Part shown: piece after piece, positions 24,428 to 32,955 of the stretch
Layout: each line of letters opens with the position of its first letter
Position numbering within the stretch: the first letter of the stretch is position 1
From: Fontisphaera persica
GTDB lineage: Bacteria > Verrucomicrobiota > Verrucomicrobiia > Limisphaerales > Fontisphaeraceae
Length of the DNA stretch: 64,000 nt
Direction of reading: 5' to 3'
Assembly: GCF_024832785.1 (NCBI RefSeq)
Contig: NZ_CP116615.1
Coordinates: 4,030,001 to 4,094,000 of the forward strand
Position numbers and translations under genes: made by a program
The notes under the pieces: model-generated
Seen by the model: only the letters and a program-made list of their open reading frames with translations
The model's database searches: none
What the model was told of the DNA's origin: nothing

Positions 24428-26482
24428 CTAAAACACCAGGGTCAACCCGCCTTTGAGCATCAAGCCATAATGGGGATACCCCACCACGGTGGAGAATTCT
24501 TCATCCGTCAGGTTTTCAACTGCCAGGTAGAGGCGGTGTTGTTGCTCGCGGCCCAGATAATAATTCAACGAGGCGGTCAATTCCACAAAGTCCCCCAAAT
24601 CCACCGGCCGCATGCCGGCGGGCAGAAACCGGTCGTTTTCATACAGGCCCACGTGCTTGGCCAGGAAAATGGCCTCCAGGCGCCGGTAGAGGTAGGAGGC
24701 GCCGCCGCCCAACACCACCTCCGGCAGCTCGGGGTCATGGCGCCAGCCTGCCGGGGTGCGGCGCTCGGTGGTCATGAGCGTGGCGTTGAAGAACAATTGC
24801 AACCCGAAGTCAAACCGCCGTGTGCGCGTCTCGAATTCCACCCCGTAGCTGCGGGCGTCGGTATTTTCAAACAAGGCAAAGGGCAGGCCATTGACGGTGA
24901 CGGCGGTGTTTTTAATCAGGGGCGCGTCGTACTGGTCCACCAGGAAGGCGGTCAGGGAAATCTCCCCATAGCTGGGCCACGCGGCGCGCACGCCCAAGTC
25001 ATATTTCCAGCGCGTTTCGGTGTCGGGCCGTTGCAGGGCGGAGTTGAGCATGCCGGGCTGGCTGGCAATCTGGCCCCAGGTGAAATTGGCATGCAAGGAC
25101 CACACAGGGCTGAGCGTGTACTTGGCGCCCAGGCTTAGCGTGTGGAGGGGGTCCTCCCATTCATTGCGCACCTGCACCGCCGTCAACCCCGCCGTGGAGC
25201 CTTCCACGTGAAAGCCGCCAAATTCCTTGATGTAGGTCTGGCTGAAGCGGTAGCCGGCGTTGAGCGTCAAGCGCTCCCATTGGTGCTCATCGGTGAGGGC
25301 CGCCGCGTACGTGCTCAAGTCTCCCGGCCGCCCCGCGTAGAAGCGTTTGCCCGTGGGGGTTTCCCAATGATTGAACAGGCCGGAAACGCGCAAATGATTG
25401 CGCTCGGAAAGCTGGAACGTCTGGAGCAGGCGCGCGCCGTATTCGAGGTCTTTTTCCAGCCAGTCCGGCGTGCCGGTTTGATGCGCCAGGTAACGGCGGT
25501 TGCCGAAGTTGAAGGTGGCCTCCGTCACGGCGGGCCGTTCCCATTCAAGCCGCGCCCTGGCCACGAGCATCTGATAATTCATGGGGTCCGCGCTCTCGCG
25601 GCGGTTTTGCAGGGAAGGCATGGCGGGGGGCCGGGCCAGTTGCAACTGCCGGTCGCCGTTCAGCGCGTAACCGAGCAGGCTGAGTTGCAGGCGCGGGGTG
25701 GCCTGCCATTGCAGGCGGCCGTACAGGTCGCCCACGTTTTCCCTGGCGTTCATGTTTTGCGGGCCGTCCGTGTGCCGATAGCTCAAGCCCAGGCCGTACA
25801 TGCCTTGCGAAAACGGCGCGCCGTGCGTCAACCGCGTGAGCACTGTGTTCAAGGTGCCGTACTCGGCCTGCACCTGAGTTTCCGAGCGCGGGTATTGGCG
25901 GGGCACCAGATGGAGGTGCCCTGCCATGCCGCCGGGTGAGAGCAGCAGGTCGGCACTGGAGCGGGTCAGCTCAATTTGCTCAAGAAAGGCAGCGTTCAGG
26001 AAAAACGCCGATTCGGTGAACTCGCGAAACCAGGCGCCATCCACGAGGTGGCCGGGGTAGGGATACCGCTGCCCGCGCACGCTGAAGAGCATCTTTTCCT
26101 TGCGCCCGCGCGTTTCCGTCCACGCGCCGGGAGTGTATCTCAAGGCGTCCAGCGCGGTGTAAGCGTTGAACCGCTCAATTTCCGGCCGACCCACCACCGT
26201 GGTGGCCGTTTCCAGCCCGGGCGATTCCACCAGTGGCCGCAGAAGCAAATCCCGGGGCGGGAGCGCGGTGAACAGGGATTTTTCCCCCTGCTCGACCGCC
26301 GGGCGTTCACCCACGATGGTGATGGTGCCAGAGCTGTTGGTGGGGGTGGAGGCAACCGCAGGCGAGGGGTCCGCCGCGCCCAGGGAAATCAGATTCAACC
26401 CCAGCGCCAGAATGACCATGGCCGGGCTTGCCGACGGCAAGAGACGGAGAAGCGACGAATTTCTGCCCAGTGTTGTTTGCAT
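24428..26482 (-). CDS. TonB-dependent outer-membrane receptor
   Basis: 684 residues from the ATG at 26482. A signal peptide (MVILALGLNLISLGA) precedes the plug domain (about 60-200; LDALRYTPGAWTETRGR, FSVRGQRYPYPG, LHLVPRQYP). A 22-strand type beta-barrel follows and ends with the aromatic LTLVF. The ligand is unknown. The promoter region has a metal-regulator-like repeat (26479-26505), which favours iron or another metal chelate. tonB lies about 230 bp downstream on the same strand, so the two form a private uptake pair. An apparent start at 26521 is TTG inside the probable -35 and is rejected. Confidence 0.9.
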   Translation of the reverse strand: MQTTLGRNSSLLRLLPSASPAMVILALGLNLISLGAADPSPAVASTPTNSSGTITIVGERPAVEQGEKSLFTALPPRDLLLRPLVESPGLETATTVVGRPEIERFNAYTALDALRYTPGAWTETRGRKEKMLFSVRGQRYPYPGHLVDGAWFREFTESAFFLNAAFLEQIELTRSSADLLLSPGGMAGHLHLVPRQYPRSETQVQAEYGTLNTVLTRLTHGAPFSQGMYGLGLSYRHTDGPQNMNARENVGDLYGRLQWQATPRLQLSLLGYALNGDRQLQLARPPAMPSLQNRRESADPMNYQMLVARARLEWERPAVTEATFNFGNRRYLAHQTGTPDWLEKDLEYGARLLQTFQLSERNHLRVSGLFNHWETPTGKRFYAGRPGDLSTYAAALTDEHQWERLTLNAGYRFSQTYIKEFGGFHVEGSTAGLTAVQVRNEWEDPLHTLSLGAKYTLSPVWSLHANFTWGQIASQPGMLNSALQRPDTETRWKYDLGVRAAWPSYGEISLTAFLVDQYDAPLIKNTAVTVNGLPFALFENTDARSYGVEFETRTRRFDFGLQLFFNATLMTTERRTPAGWRHDPELPEVVLGGGASYLYRRLEAIFLAKHVGLYENDRFLPAGMRPVDLGDFVELTASLNYYLGREQQHRLYLAVENLTDEEFSTVVGYPHYGLMLKGGLTLVF

Positions 26483-26505
26483 TAGGGCATTAGCATTAAT
26501 AATGC
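26479..26505. promoter_or_regulatory. Fur-type candidate operator over the receptor start
   Basis: GCATTA occurs at 26479-26484, 26487-26492 and 26493-26498, followed by A and its inverted copy TAATGC at 26500-26505. GCATTA-GCATTA-A-TAATGC has the same F-F-x-R layout of hexamers as classic Fur boxes, but not their exact sequence. It overlaps the -10 region and the ATG of the receptor gene, so binding would block expression. Confidence 0.5.
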
Positions 26506-26521
26506 GATGAGGATATGTCAA
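26493..26521 (-). promoter_or_regulatory. Candidate promoter of the receptor gene, nearly leaderless
   Basis: TTGACA at 26521-26516 (minus) is a perfect -35. A TAATGC at 26498-26493 is at 17 bp but matches the -10 consensus poorly; TATTAA is an alternative at 14 bp. Transcription would start near 26486, only about 4 nt before the ATG at 26482, so the mRNA may be leaderless. No Shine-Dalgarno sequence is visible. Confidence 0.4.
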
Positions 26522-26724
26522 TCACCTCCGCTTACCGCCATGCGCTCCGCCACGCTGGCCGCAAGGGGGGCAGCCAGTCCGCCGCTGGGCGGGGAATGGT
26601 GAAGTTTGTCCGTCACTGGCGCAGCCGGGCAAAAGCAGGGAAAATCAACCGGAGCTCTTTTGCGGAAAGGCCCGTGGCGGGACGAAATGCCTGCGTCTGG
26701 CGGCCGGTGGTTTTGGGCCGGGCT

Positions 26725-28107
26725 TCAGGCTGCGGTTTCCAGCGGTTGCAAGATGAGTTCCAGACCTTCCTGGGCGGCGTTGACCTCCACGTTTTCGCCC
26801 AGCAATTGCACGAAATTGCGGCCCCATTCCACCATGCGGTCCACGTGCTCATCCTGATGCCGGGGGTCGTGGTGGAAGAGAAACACGCGTTTGACTTTGG
26901 CGCTCACGGCCAGGGCCACCACATCGTCCACGCAACCGTGGCCCCAGCCGATGCGGCTCTGGTATTCGGTGGCGTCGTATTGCGAGTCAATGATGAGCAC
27001 GGCCGCCCCCTGCACAAAATCAATGATGCGCTGGTCCTGGCGGCGGGCGTACTCGATGGCCTCCTGGCTCACAGGCGGGCCGTTGTCATTGACGGTGGCA
27101 TGGTACTTGAAGCGTTGGTAAGGCTCGTTGTCGGGCAAATAGGCCACCACGCCCCCTGGGGTGTGGATGCGGTAGCCCATGCACAAGCCGGGATGATTCA
27201 AGTACGTGGCTTCCACGCGCACCCCGCCCACGTCAAAATTCAAATCGCGCATTTCCTCGATGCTGATGTTGCCCGGCAGCTCGGCCAGCGAGATGGGAAA
27301 GTACGGGCTTTCCATCTGGCTGCTGAGGGTGGATTCGAGGCCCTCCCGCGCGCCCTTGTAGCCGATGATGCGCACCTGGTTGCGAGGGTGGTACACCGGT
27401 TCAAAAAAGGGAAAGCCTTGAATATGGTCCCAATGGGTGTGGGAAATCAAAATGGTCACCGCAAAGGGTTTCTCGCCAAATTCCTGCATCAAACTGGCGC
27501 CCAGCGGCGCGATGCCTGTGCCGGCATCGAGGATGATAATCTGCCCGCCGGTGCGGACTTCCACGCAGGCGGTGTTGCCGCCATAGCGCAGCGTGGCCCG
27601 GCCGGGGGTGGGAATGGAGCCGCGCACGCCCCAGAAGCGGACGCGGGGTGGGGCATCCAGCGGCAGGGCGGGGGGCGGCGGCCGGGTGCTGGGCGGGCGC
27701 GGCCGGCGCGCGGCTTCCCGCCGGAGGAAGGTGGTGTCGGTTTCCCCCATCAACTCTTTGACCAGCTTGAGGAATTCGTGGCGCTGGAGGGGTTTGACCA
27801 GGCAGGCGTCAGCGCCGGCCTGGAGCGCGTTCAAACGGTCGGTGGGATAACCGCCGCCGGTGGTGAGCACCACGCGGGTGTAGCTGCGGAGGACAGCCTC
27901 CTGGCGCACCATGCGGCATAGTTGAAAACCATTGCAGCGGGGCATCAGCAAATCGCACACCACCAGCTCGGCACGGTTTTTTAGCGCCAGCTCCAACCCG
28001 GTTTCCCCGTCGTCGGCCACCAGGACGCGCCAACCGTTTTCGGACAGCCAGGCGGCCACAGCGGCACGCTGGCTTTGGTCTTCGTCCACTAGAACAACGG
28101 TTTTCAT
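26725..28107 (-). CDS. Receiver-metallo-beta-lactamase fusion protein (copy 2)
   Basis: 460 residues from the ATG at 28107. Residues 1-118 form a receiver domain with acidic D8, D10 and acceptor D52, T82 and K105. A Pro-rich hinge (about 125-150) leads to a metallo-beta-lactamase-fold hydrolase (150-430) with RFWGVRGSIPTPG, YGGNTACVEV, LDAGTGI, the metal motif SHTHWDHIQGFPFF, NHPG, DSQYDATEYQ, GWGHGCVDD and FHHDPRHQD. All metal-ligand positions look intact. Phosphorylation of the receiver probably controls the hydrolase. The substrate is unknown; related MBL folds act on phosphodiesters, including cyclic nucleotides. It lies 53 bp downstream of a close paralogue. Confidence 0.9.
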   Translation of the reverse strand: MKTVVLVDEDQSQRAAVAAWLSENGWRVLVADDGETGLELALKNRAELVVCDLLMPRCNGFQLCRMVRQEAVLRSYTRVVLTTGGGYPTDRLNALQAGADACLVKPLQRHEFLKLVKELMGETDTTFLRREAARRPRPPSTRPPPPALPLDAPPRVRFWGVRGSIPTPGRATLRYGGNTACVEVRTGGQIIILDAGTGIAPLGASLMQEFGEKPFAVTILISHTHWDHIQGFPFFEPVYHPRNQVRIIGYKGAREGLESTLSSQMESPYFPISLAELPGNISIEEMRDLNFDVGGVRVEATYLNHPGLCMGYRIHTPGGVVAYLPDNEPYQRFKYHATVNDNGPPVSQEAIEYARRQDQRIIDFVQGAAVLIIDSQYDATEYQSRIGWGHGCVDDVVALAVSAKVKRVFLFHHDPRHQDEHVDRMVEWGRNFVQLLGENVEVNAAQEGLELILQPLETAA

Positions 28108-28160
28108 GCCACGGGTTGCGCGTGGGGAAATATAGCTTCCCCGGGCTGTCTGCCAACCGC

Positions 28161-29510
28161 TCACCCGGCGCGCGCCAGGGCGCGGCGGCGCGCCGTGGGC
28201 CGCAACACCACTTCCAGCCGCTCCCGTGCTCCGGCCACCTCCAGGGCGCGCCCGGACGCTGCGGCCAGTTTGCGGGCATGCCGCACCATGGCGTCAATCT
28301 TGCGGTCGTCATGGCTGGGGTCGTGGTGGAAAAGAAAGAGCTTTTTCACCTCGGCCCGCACGGCGAGGTTCACCGAGTCGTCCACGCAGCTATGGCCCCA
28401 GCCCACGTGGCGCTCGTATTCTTCGGCGTCGTATTGGGAATCCACAATCAGGAGGTCGGAGCCGCGGATGAATTCCACCAGCTTTTGGTCCTGCTGCTCG
28501 GCGAAGGCCTGCGCCTCCGGGCTGACCGTTTGCGCGCCGGCCGAGTGAGATTTCAGGCGCACGTAATTTTCATTGTCCGGGATGAAGGTGATGGAGCCTT
28601 CCGGAGTGAACAACCGGTAGCCCACGCACACGCCGGGGTGATTGACATAGGTGGCGCGCACCTGGATGGAGCCGATGGAAAACTGCAAATCCCGCAGCTC
28701 GGTGAATTGCAGATTGCCGGGCATTTCTTTCAGGCCAATGGGAAAATAGGGGCTTTCCATCTGCCCGGAAAGGGTATCCTGCAGGCCGCGAGTGGCGCCT
28801 TCATAGCCGAGCACCCGCACGGTGTTGCGGGGGTTGTAGGCCGGCACGAAGAAGGGAAAACCCTGGATGTGGTCCCAGTGGGTGTGGGTAATCATCAGGG
28901 TCAGCTCCAGCGGGCGGCCCTTAAATTCGCGCGCCAGCGCCAGCCCCAGCGGGCGGATGCCCGAGCCGGCGTCCAGAATGATGATTTGGCCTGCGGCGCG
29001 GATTTCCACGCAGGAGGTGTTGCCGCCATAACGCACCGTTTCCGGCCCCGGCGACGGGATGCTGCCGCGCACTCCCCAGAAACGGAGACGGGTGGGGGCA
29101 TCTTCCGGAATCATATTGGTGCACGGTGGCATCTCCAACATAGTATCACTTTGGGCCACATTCTCCAAAAGCCGTTTGAGCGCCACCGGATCGTAAGGTT
29201 TGACCAAAAAATGCCGCGCCCCTGCCTCCCGCGCATTCTGGCGGTCGGCGGGAAAGTCCCGGGCGCTGACGGCCACCAGCACCGTGCCGTCAAACGCCGG
29301 CGTATCCCGAAACCGCCGGCAAAGGTGAATCGCCGCCCCTTCCGGCAGCAAAAAGTCCACCACCACCACCCGCGGCCGCTGCCGCTGCGCCAGGTCCCAG
29401 GCTTGTTCGGGAGTTTGCGCCTCCCAGACCGTCCAGCCTTCCGACGCCAGAAAACTTTTCAAGCCACGACGAGCGCCGGCGTCTTCATCAATGAGCAGGA
29501 CGGTCTTCAT
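28161..29510 (-). CDS. Receiver-metallo-beta-lactamase fusion protein (copy 1)
   Basis: 449 residues from the ATG at 29510. The receiver domain has D8, D10, acceptor D52 (VVVVDFLLPEG), S82 and K104, all functional-looking. The hydrolase domain repeats the neighbour's motifs: RFWGVRGSIPSPG, YGGNTSCVEI, LDAGSGI, THTHWDHIQGFPFF, NHPG, DSQYDAEEY, GWGHSCVDD and FHHDPSHDD. The hinge is shorter and less Pro-rich. The two copies are clearly related, from tandem duplication, but have diverged in the receiver more than in the enzyme domain. Two inputs may thus converge on one chemical output. No kinase gene is adjacent. Confidence 0.9.
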   Translation of the reverse strand: MKTVLLIDEDAGARRGLKSFLASEGWTVWEAQTPEQAWDLAQRQRPRVVVVDFLLPEGAAIHLCRRFRDTPAFDGTVLVAVSARDFPADRQNAREAGARHFLVKPYDPVALKRLLENVAQSDTMLEMPPCTNMIPEDAPTRLRFWGVRGSIPSPGPETVRYGGNTSCVEIRAAGQIIILDAGSGIRPLGLALAREFKGRPLELTLMITHTHWDHIQGFPFFVPAYNPRNTVRVLGYEGATRGLQDTLSGQMESPYFPIGLKEMPGNLQFTELRDLQFSIGSIQVRATYVNHPGVCVGYRLFTPEGSITFIPDNENYVRLKSHSAGAQTVSPEAQAFAEQQDQKLVEFIRGSDLLIVDSQYDAEEYERHVGWGHSCVDDSVNLAVRAEVKKLFLFHHDPSHDDRKIDAMVRHARKLAAASGRALEVAGARERLEVVLRPTARRRALARAG

Positions 29511-29732
29511 GAGGCTGGGCAAGGCTAAGCCAATTGGTGTTTTTTTTCAAGCCCCTGCGCGATAATCTTGGCCTCCAGCCGGGGGCAGGGGGGGCGAAGG
29601 GCCGTGACATGCCTTTTTTCATGGACGCCCCTGAGATTAACATCCCGCTTAAGATTTGTGTAGGATTTTTACTTACAAGTCTTTCAGGCACGGGTGGACT
29701 TGGCCACATTGCGCTGCATCCGATAGGGTTAC

Positions 29733-29750
29733 TGGGTGAAAGTTCACCCA
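29733..29750. promoter_or_regulatory. 8-2-8 inverted repeat upstream of an unknown gene
   Basis: TGGGTGAA-AG-TTCACCCA, perfect in both 8-bp arms, about 20 bp before the ATG at 29771. Its size and position fit a dimeric regulator's operator. It lies in the 260-bp gap between divergent genes. Confidence 0.5.
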
Positions 29751-29770
29751 AGTTTGGCATCAATTGTCGT

Positions 29771-30172
29771 ATGACGGGCACGGCTTTACAGAATAGCACA
29801 CCGCCGCTCAAGCGGGAGACAAGCGAACCGCAAACGTTGCGGGAATTGTTCACTGCGCAGCACCACGGCAATGCGCAGGAATATGAACGCGAGGTCTTGT
29901 TTCAATGTGCCTATTCTCCCGTGTTGGTGCGCCTGGCCTGGCGGCTGGACCCGGATTTTTTCTTGAGCGATTTGCAGTTAATCCGCGCGGTGGGATGCTG
30001 CCGGACCTTTGGTGATTGCCGCCATGAGGTGGAAGCCTTCCGGCGCGCCAATCCCCCGCGCGGTTTTTTCCGCAAAACCTTGCGGGTGCGCTTATCCGGC
30101 CAGAAATTGTTGAAAATGGCTTCCCGTCTATTCCTGAGCCAGAGTTTGCCGTCCCGCACGGCCGCCCGTTAA
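29771..30172 (+). CDS. Hypothetical protein, basic C-terminus
   Basis: 133 residues from the ATG at 29771, chosen because the codons further upstream in the same frame (from about 29534) show no conserved features. The core EYEREVLFQCAYSPVLVRLAWRLDPDFFLSDLQLIRAVG is helical and amphipathic, and the last 50 residues are Arg-rich. CC and FGDCRHEVEAF give several Cys and His that might bind metal, but no known motif fits. I do not recognise the family. An 18-bp inverted repeat lies just upstream. Confidence 0.6.
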   Translation: MTGTALQNSTPPLKRETSEPQTLRELFTAQHHGNAQEYEREVLFQCAYSPVLVRLAWRLDPDFFLSDLQLIRAVGCCRTFGDCRHEVEAFRRANPPRGFFRKTLRVRLSGQKLLKMASRLFLSQSLPSRTAAR

Positions 30173-30325
30173 TCCATAAATCCGCATGGGTTACCTTGGC
30201 TGCGCCGTCCCGGACGAAGCGTGTTCTTCCTCTCCTTTGGATGGGTAGCTGTCTTCAGAACTGACCCCCGGCCGGGCCTCGGGGCGCTCACCCGCTTGCC
30301 AAGGGGAGCGGAGGGCGGTAGGTTA

Positions 30326-31651
30326 ATGGGCTTATTGTCGTTTATGAAAAGACGCATTTACTTTGGGGTGCTGACCACGCTGGTGATTCTCAACCTGGTC
30401 ATTGGCGCCCGCATCTATTTTTATTCAGTGGCGGCGGCGCCGCAGGATGATGCCTATCCCAACCTCAAGCTTTTCACCACCGTGCTCGAGCGGGTGCGCA
30501 TGGATTATGTGGACGCCGACAAGGTGAGCTATCAATCGCTCATTCGTGGGGCGCTCAAGGGGATGTTGAACACGCTGGACCCGCACAGCGAATATCTGGA
30601 GCCGGTCCGGTATGAGGATTTGAAGAAAGATACCGAGGGCGCGTTTGGGGGGGTGGGGCTGGTGGTCACCACCAACCAGGGCGTGCTCATGGTGGTGGAG
30701 CCGATGGAGGACACGCCGGGGGCGCGAGCGGGCATTTTGCCGGGGGATGAGATTTTGAAGATTGACGGGCAAAGCACCGAGCGAATGGGGTTTCAGGATG
30801 CCGTGCAGCGGTTGCGGGGCAAGCCGGGCAGCGAGGTGGTGCTGACCATTCACCGCCCGAGCAGTGGACAGGTGAGCGACTTCAAATTGCAGCGGGCCGA
30901 AATTAAAATCCACACCGTCAAAGACCTGAACAACCGGCGGGAGTTTGCCCTGGGGCCGGACAAAATTGGTTATGTGCGTCTGTTGCAATTTGGCGAGCAA
31001 ACGGCCTCGGATTTGGAGCAGGCCTTGCGCAAGCTCGAGAGCCAGGGGATGCAGGGCCTGGTGCTGGATTTGCGGGACAATCCCGGCGGCCTGCTGGACC
31101 AGGCGGTCAAGGTGGCGGAGAAGTTTCTGCCGCCTCGCTCGCTGGTGGTCTCCACCGAGGGCCGCAACCCGGCCCATCGCAGTGAATACCGCGCTGGCAG
31201 CCGCAACACGCATCCGCGCCTGCCCATGGTGGTGCTGGTGAACGACGCCAGCGCCAGCGCCTCGGAGATTGTGGCTGGCTGCCTGCAGGATTACCAGCGG
31301 GCCATCATTGTGGGCGAGCAAACTTTCGGCAAAGGCTCCGTGCAAAGCATTGTGCAATTAAATGACGGCTCGGCGCTGCGGCTGACCACCGCCAAATATT
31401 ACACGCCCAGTCACAAGGTGATTCATGAGCGCGGCATCACGCCGGACATTGTGGTGCCCATGGGCGACCAAGCGCGGCGGGATTTGCAGCTCCTGCGCGC
31501 CCCGGGGGGGCTGGCCAATCTGACCGAGGAGGAGGCCCAGCGCGTGCGCCAGGCGCGTGATGTGCAGTTGGAGCGGGCCATGGACTTGTTGCGGGGCATC
31601 ACCTTGTTCACCCGCAAAGAGCCGCCCGCCGGCAAGACGGCCATGAAATAA
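30326..31651 (+). CDS. C-terminal processing protease (S41, CtpA-like)
   Basis: 441 residues from the ATG at 30326, preceded by a GGAGGG-like ribosome-binding sequence. An N-terminal membrane anchor (residues about 9-30) is followed by a short helical cap, a PDZ domain (VGLVVTTNQG..PGDEILKIDG) and the S41 catalytic core. The core holds the NDASASASEI serine segment and the EQTFGKGSVQ lysine of the Ser-Lys dyad. The family cleaves exported proteins from their C-termini in the periplasm. The following tsaD gene is 42 bp downstream on the same strand. Confidence 0.93.
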   Translation: MGLLSFMKRRIYFGVLTTLVILNLVIGARIYFYSVAAAPQDDAYPNLKLFTTVLERVRMDYVDADKVSYQSLIRGALKGMLNTLDPHSEYLEPVRYEDLKKDTEGAFGGVGLVVTTNQGVLMVVEPMEDTPGARAGILPGDEILKIDGQSTERMGFQDAVQRLRGKPGSEVVLTIHRPSSGQVSDFKLQRAEIKIHTVKDLNNRREFALGPDKIGYVRLLQFGEQTASDLEQALRKLESQGMQGLVLDLRDNPGGLLDQAVKVAEKFLPPRSLVVSTEGRNPAHRSEYRAGSRNTHPRLPMVVLVNDASASASEIVAGCLQDYQRAIIVGEQTFGKGSVQSIVQLNDGSALRLTTAKYYTPSHKVIHERGITPDIVVPMGDQARRDLQLLRAPGGLANLTEEEAQRVRQARDVQLERAMDLLRGITLFTRKEPPAGKTAMK

Positions 31652-31693
31652 GGAGTTGGGGCGCCTTTCCCGCCGCCGCCCGCCTGACCTTTG

Positions 31694-32740
31694 ATGCCCA
31701 CGGTTTTGGCCATTGAAACGTCCTGCGATGAAACCAGCGCCGCCGTGGTGTGCGCGGGCCGGGTGCTGGCCAACGTGGTTTCTTCCCAGATTCACATTCA
31801 CGCCGAGCATGGCGGCGTGGTGCCCGAGCTGGCCGTGCGCGAGCATTTGCGCAACCTGCCGGTGGTGGTGCGGGAGGCCCTGCAACGCGCCGGAATAACG
31901 CCCGCGGACATTGAGCTGCTGGCGGCTACGCGCGGACCCGGACTGCCCACGGCCTTGATGGCTGGCCTCAAAATGGCGCAGGGCATGGCGTATGCCCTGA
32001 ACCGGCCGCTGGTGGGGGTGCATCACCATGAGGCGCATTTGTACTCGCCCTGGATTGGCGGGCAACCGCCTCAAGCAGAATGGGAGCAGTTGCAACCCAA
32101 TGTTTCCCTCATCGTCAGCGGCGGGCATACCATGCTGGTTTGGGTCAAGGGTCCCTTGCAACACCAGCTCCTGGGGGCCACCGTGGATGATGCGGCCGGG
32201 GAGTGTTTCGACAAAACGGCCAAAATGCTCGGCCTGCCCTATCCCGGCGGCCCCATCATGGACCGCCTGGCCGCCCAGGGAGACCCGCGGGCGTTTGATT
32301 TTCCACGCCCGATGTTAAACGAAGACAGCGACGATTTTAGTTTCAGCGGGCTGAAGACTTCCGTCCGTTATTTTCTGGATAAGCAACCCGGGCTGGCCGA
32401 TGACCCGCAGCAATTGCGTAATCTCTGCGCCAGCGTGCAGGCCGCCATTGTGGAAACTTTGGTGGGCAAGACCCTCCGGGCGGCCCGGCGGTGCCGGGTT
32501 AAATGTGTAACAGCTTCTGGCGGAGTCACATGCAACAGCAGTCTGCGCCGGGAACTGGCCCGCGCCTGTGCTGCCGCTGGCCTCAGCCTGCGGCTGGCTT
32601 CCCCTGAATTTTGCTCGGATAACGCGGCGATGATTGGGGTGCTGGCGGAACAAAAATGGCGGCTGGGGCTGGAGCCCACCGATTTGGATGCGGATATTTG
32701 CCCACGGTGGGATTTGGCTGCAACCTGGGGGAGTGCATGA
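31694..32740 (+). CDS. tsaD: tRNA N6-adenosine threonylcarbamoyltransferase
   Basis: 348 residues with the ATG at 31694. The ASKHA-fold core shows IETSCDETSAAVV near the N-terminus, the metal-binding HAEHGGVVPELAVREH (histidines of the iron site), RGPGLPTALMAG and VGVHHHEAHLYS. ISGGH-type SGGHTMLVW and FSFSGLKTSV are also present. TsaD transfers the threonylcarbamoyl group from TC-AMP to A37 of ANN-decoding tRNAs, with TsaB/TsaE partners encoded elsewhere. It is universally conserved and usually essential. Confidence 0.97.
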   Translation: MPTVLAIETSCDETSAAVVCAGRVLANVVSSQIHIHAEHGGVVPELAVREHLRNLPVVVREALQRAGITPADIELLAATRGPGLPTALMAGLKMAQGMAYALNRPLVGVHHHEAHLYSPWIGGQPPQAEWEQLQPNVSLIVSGGHTMLVWVKGPLQHQLLGATVDDAAGECFDKTAKMLGLPYPGGPIMDRLAAQGDPRAFDFPRPMLNEDSDDFSFSGLKTSVRYFLDKQPGLADDPQQLRNLCASVQAAIVETLVGKTLRAARRCRVKCVTASGGVTCNSSLRRELARACAAAGLSLRLASPEFCSDNAAMIGVLAEQKWRLGLEPTDLDADICPRWDLAATWGSA

Positions 32741-32820
32741 CCGACCGCCGACTCATTTGGGGGATGAAGTTAGCCCCCCCCCGGTATGATAATGGCGCGA
32801 GATTTGCTTTTCTCAGCTTT

Positions 32821-32845
32821 GCAATTTGAATTGCCTGTGGCAATT
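32821..32845. other. GCAATT repeats upstream of the exopolysaccharide operon
   Basis: GCAATT-TG-AATTGC (32821-32834) is an inverted repeat, and a further GCAATT lies at 32840-32845. It sits about 110 bp before the first gene of the exopolysaccharide cluster, in an A+T-rich 215-bp gap. It is a possible operator, with no direct evidence for a protein. Confidence 0.35.
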
Positions 32846-32955
32846 TAGCAGCGGCAAAAGTAGAAAATCTGCCTTCTACTCGCCCAAAATGAGGATACAG
32901 GCAGGGCTGTGGATAAGGCCCTGTTTATAAATTATCGTGGCATAAAAATATTTTA

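Noticed and set aside
26522-26724. Cobalamin riboswitch upstream of the TonB-dependent receptor
   Set aside because: Looked for the conserved B12-box sequence and for the CTGCCCCCGCAA-like core; only loose resemblance, and the predicted promoter lies downstream of it.
26515-27921. 468-codon plus-strand frame
   Set aside because: Antisense to the receiver-MBL gene, which has clear metal and receiver motifs.
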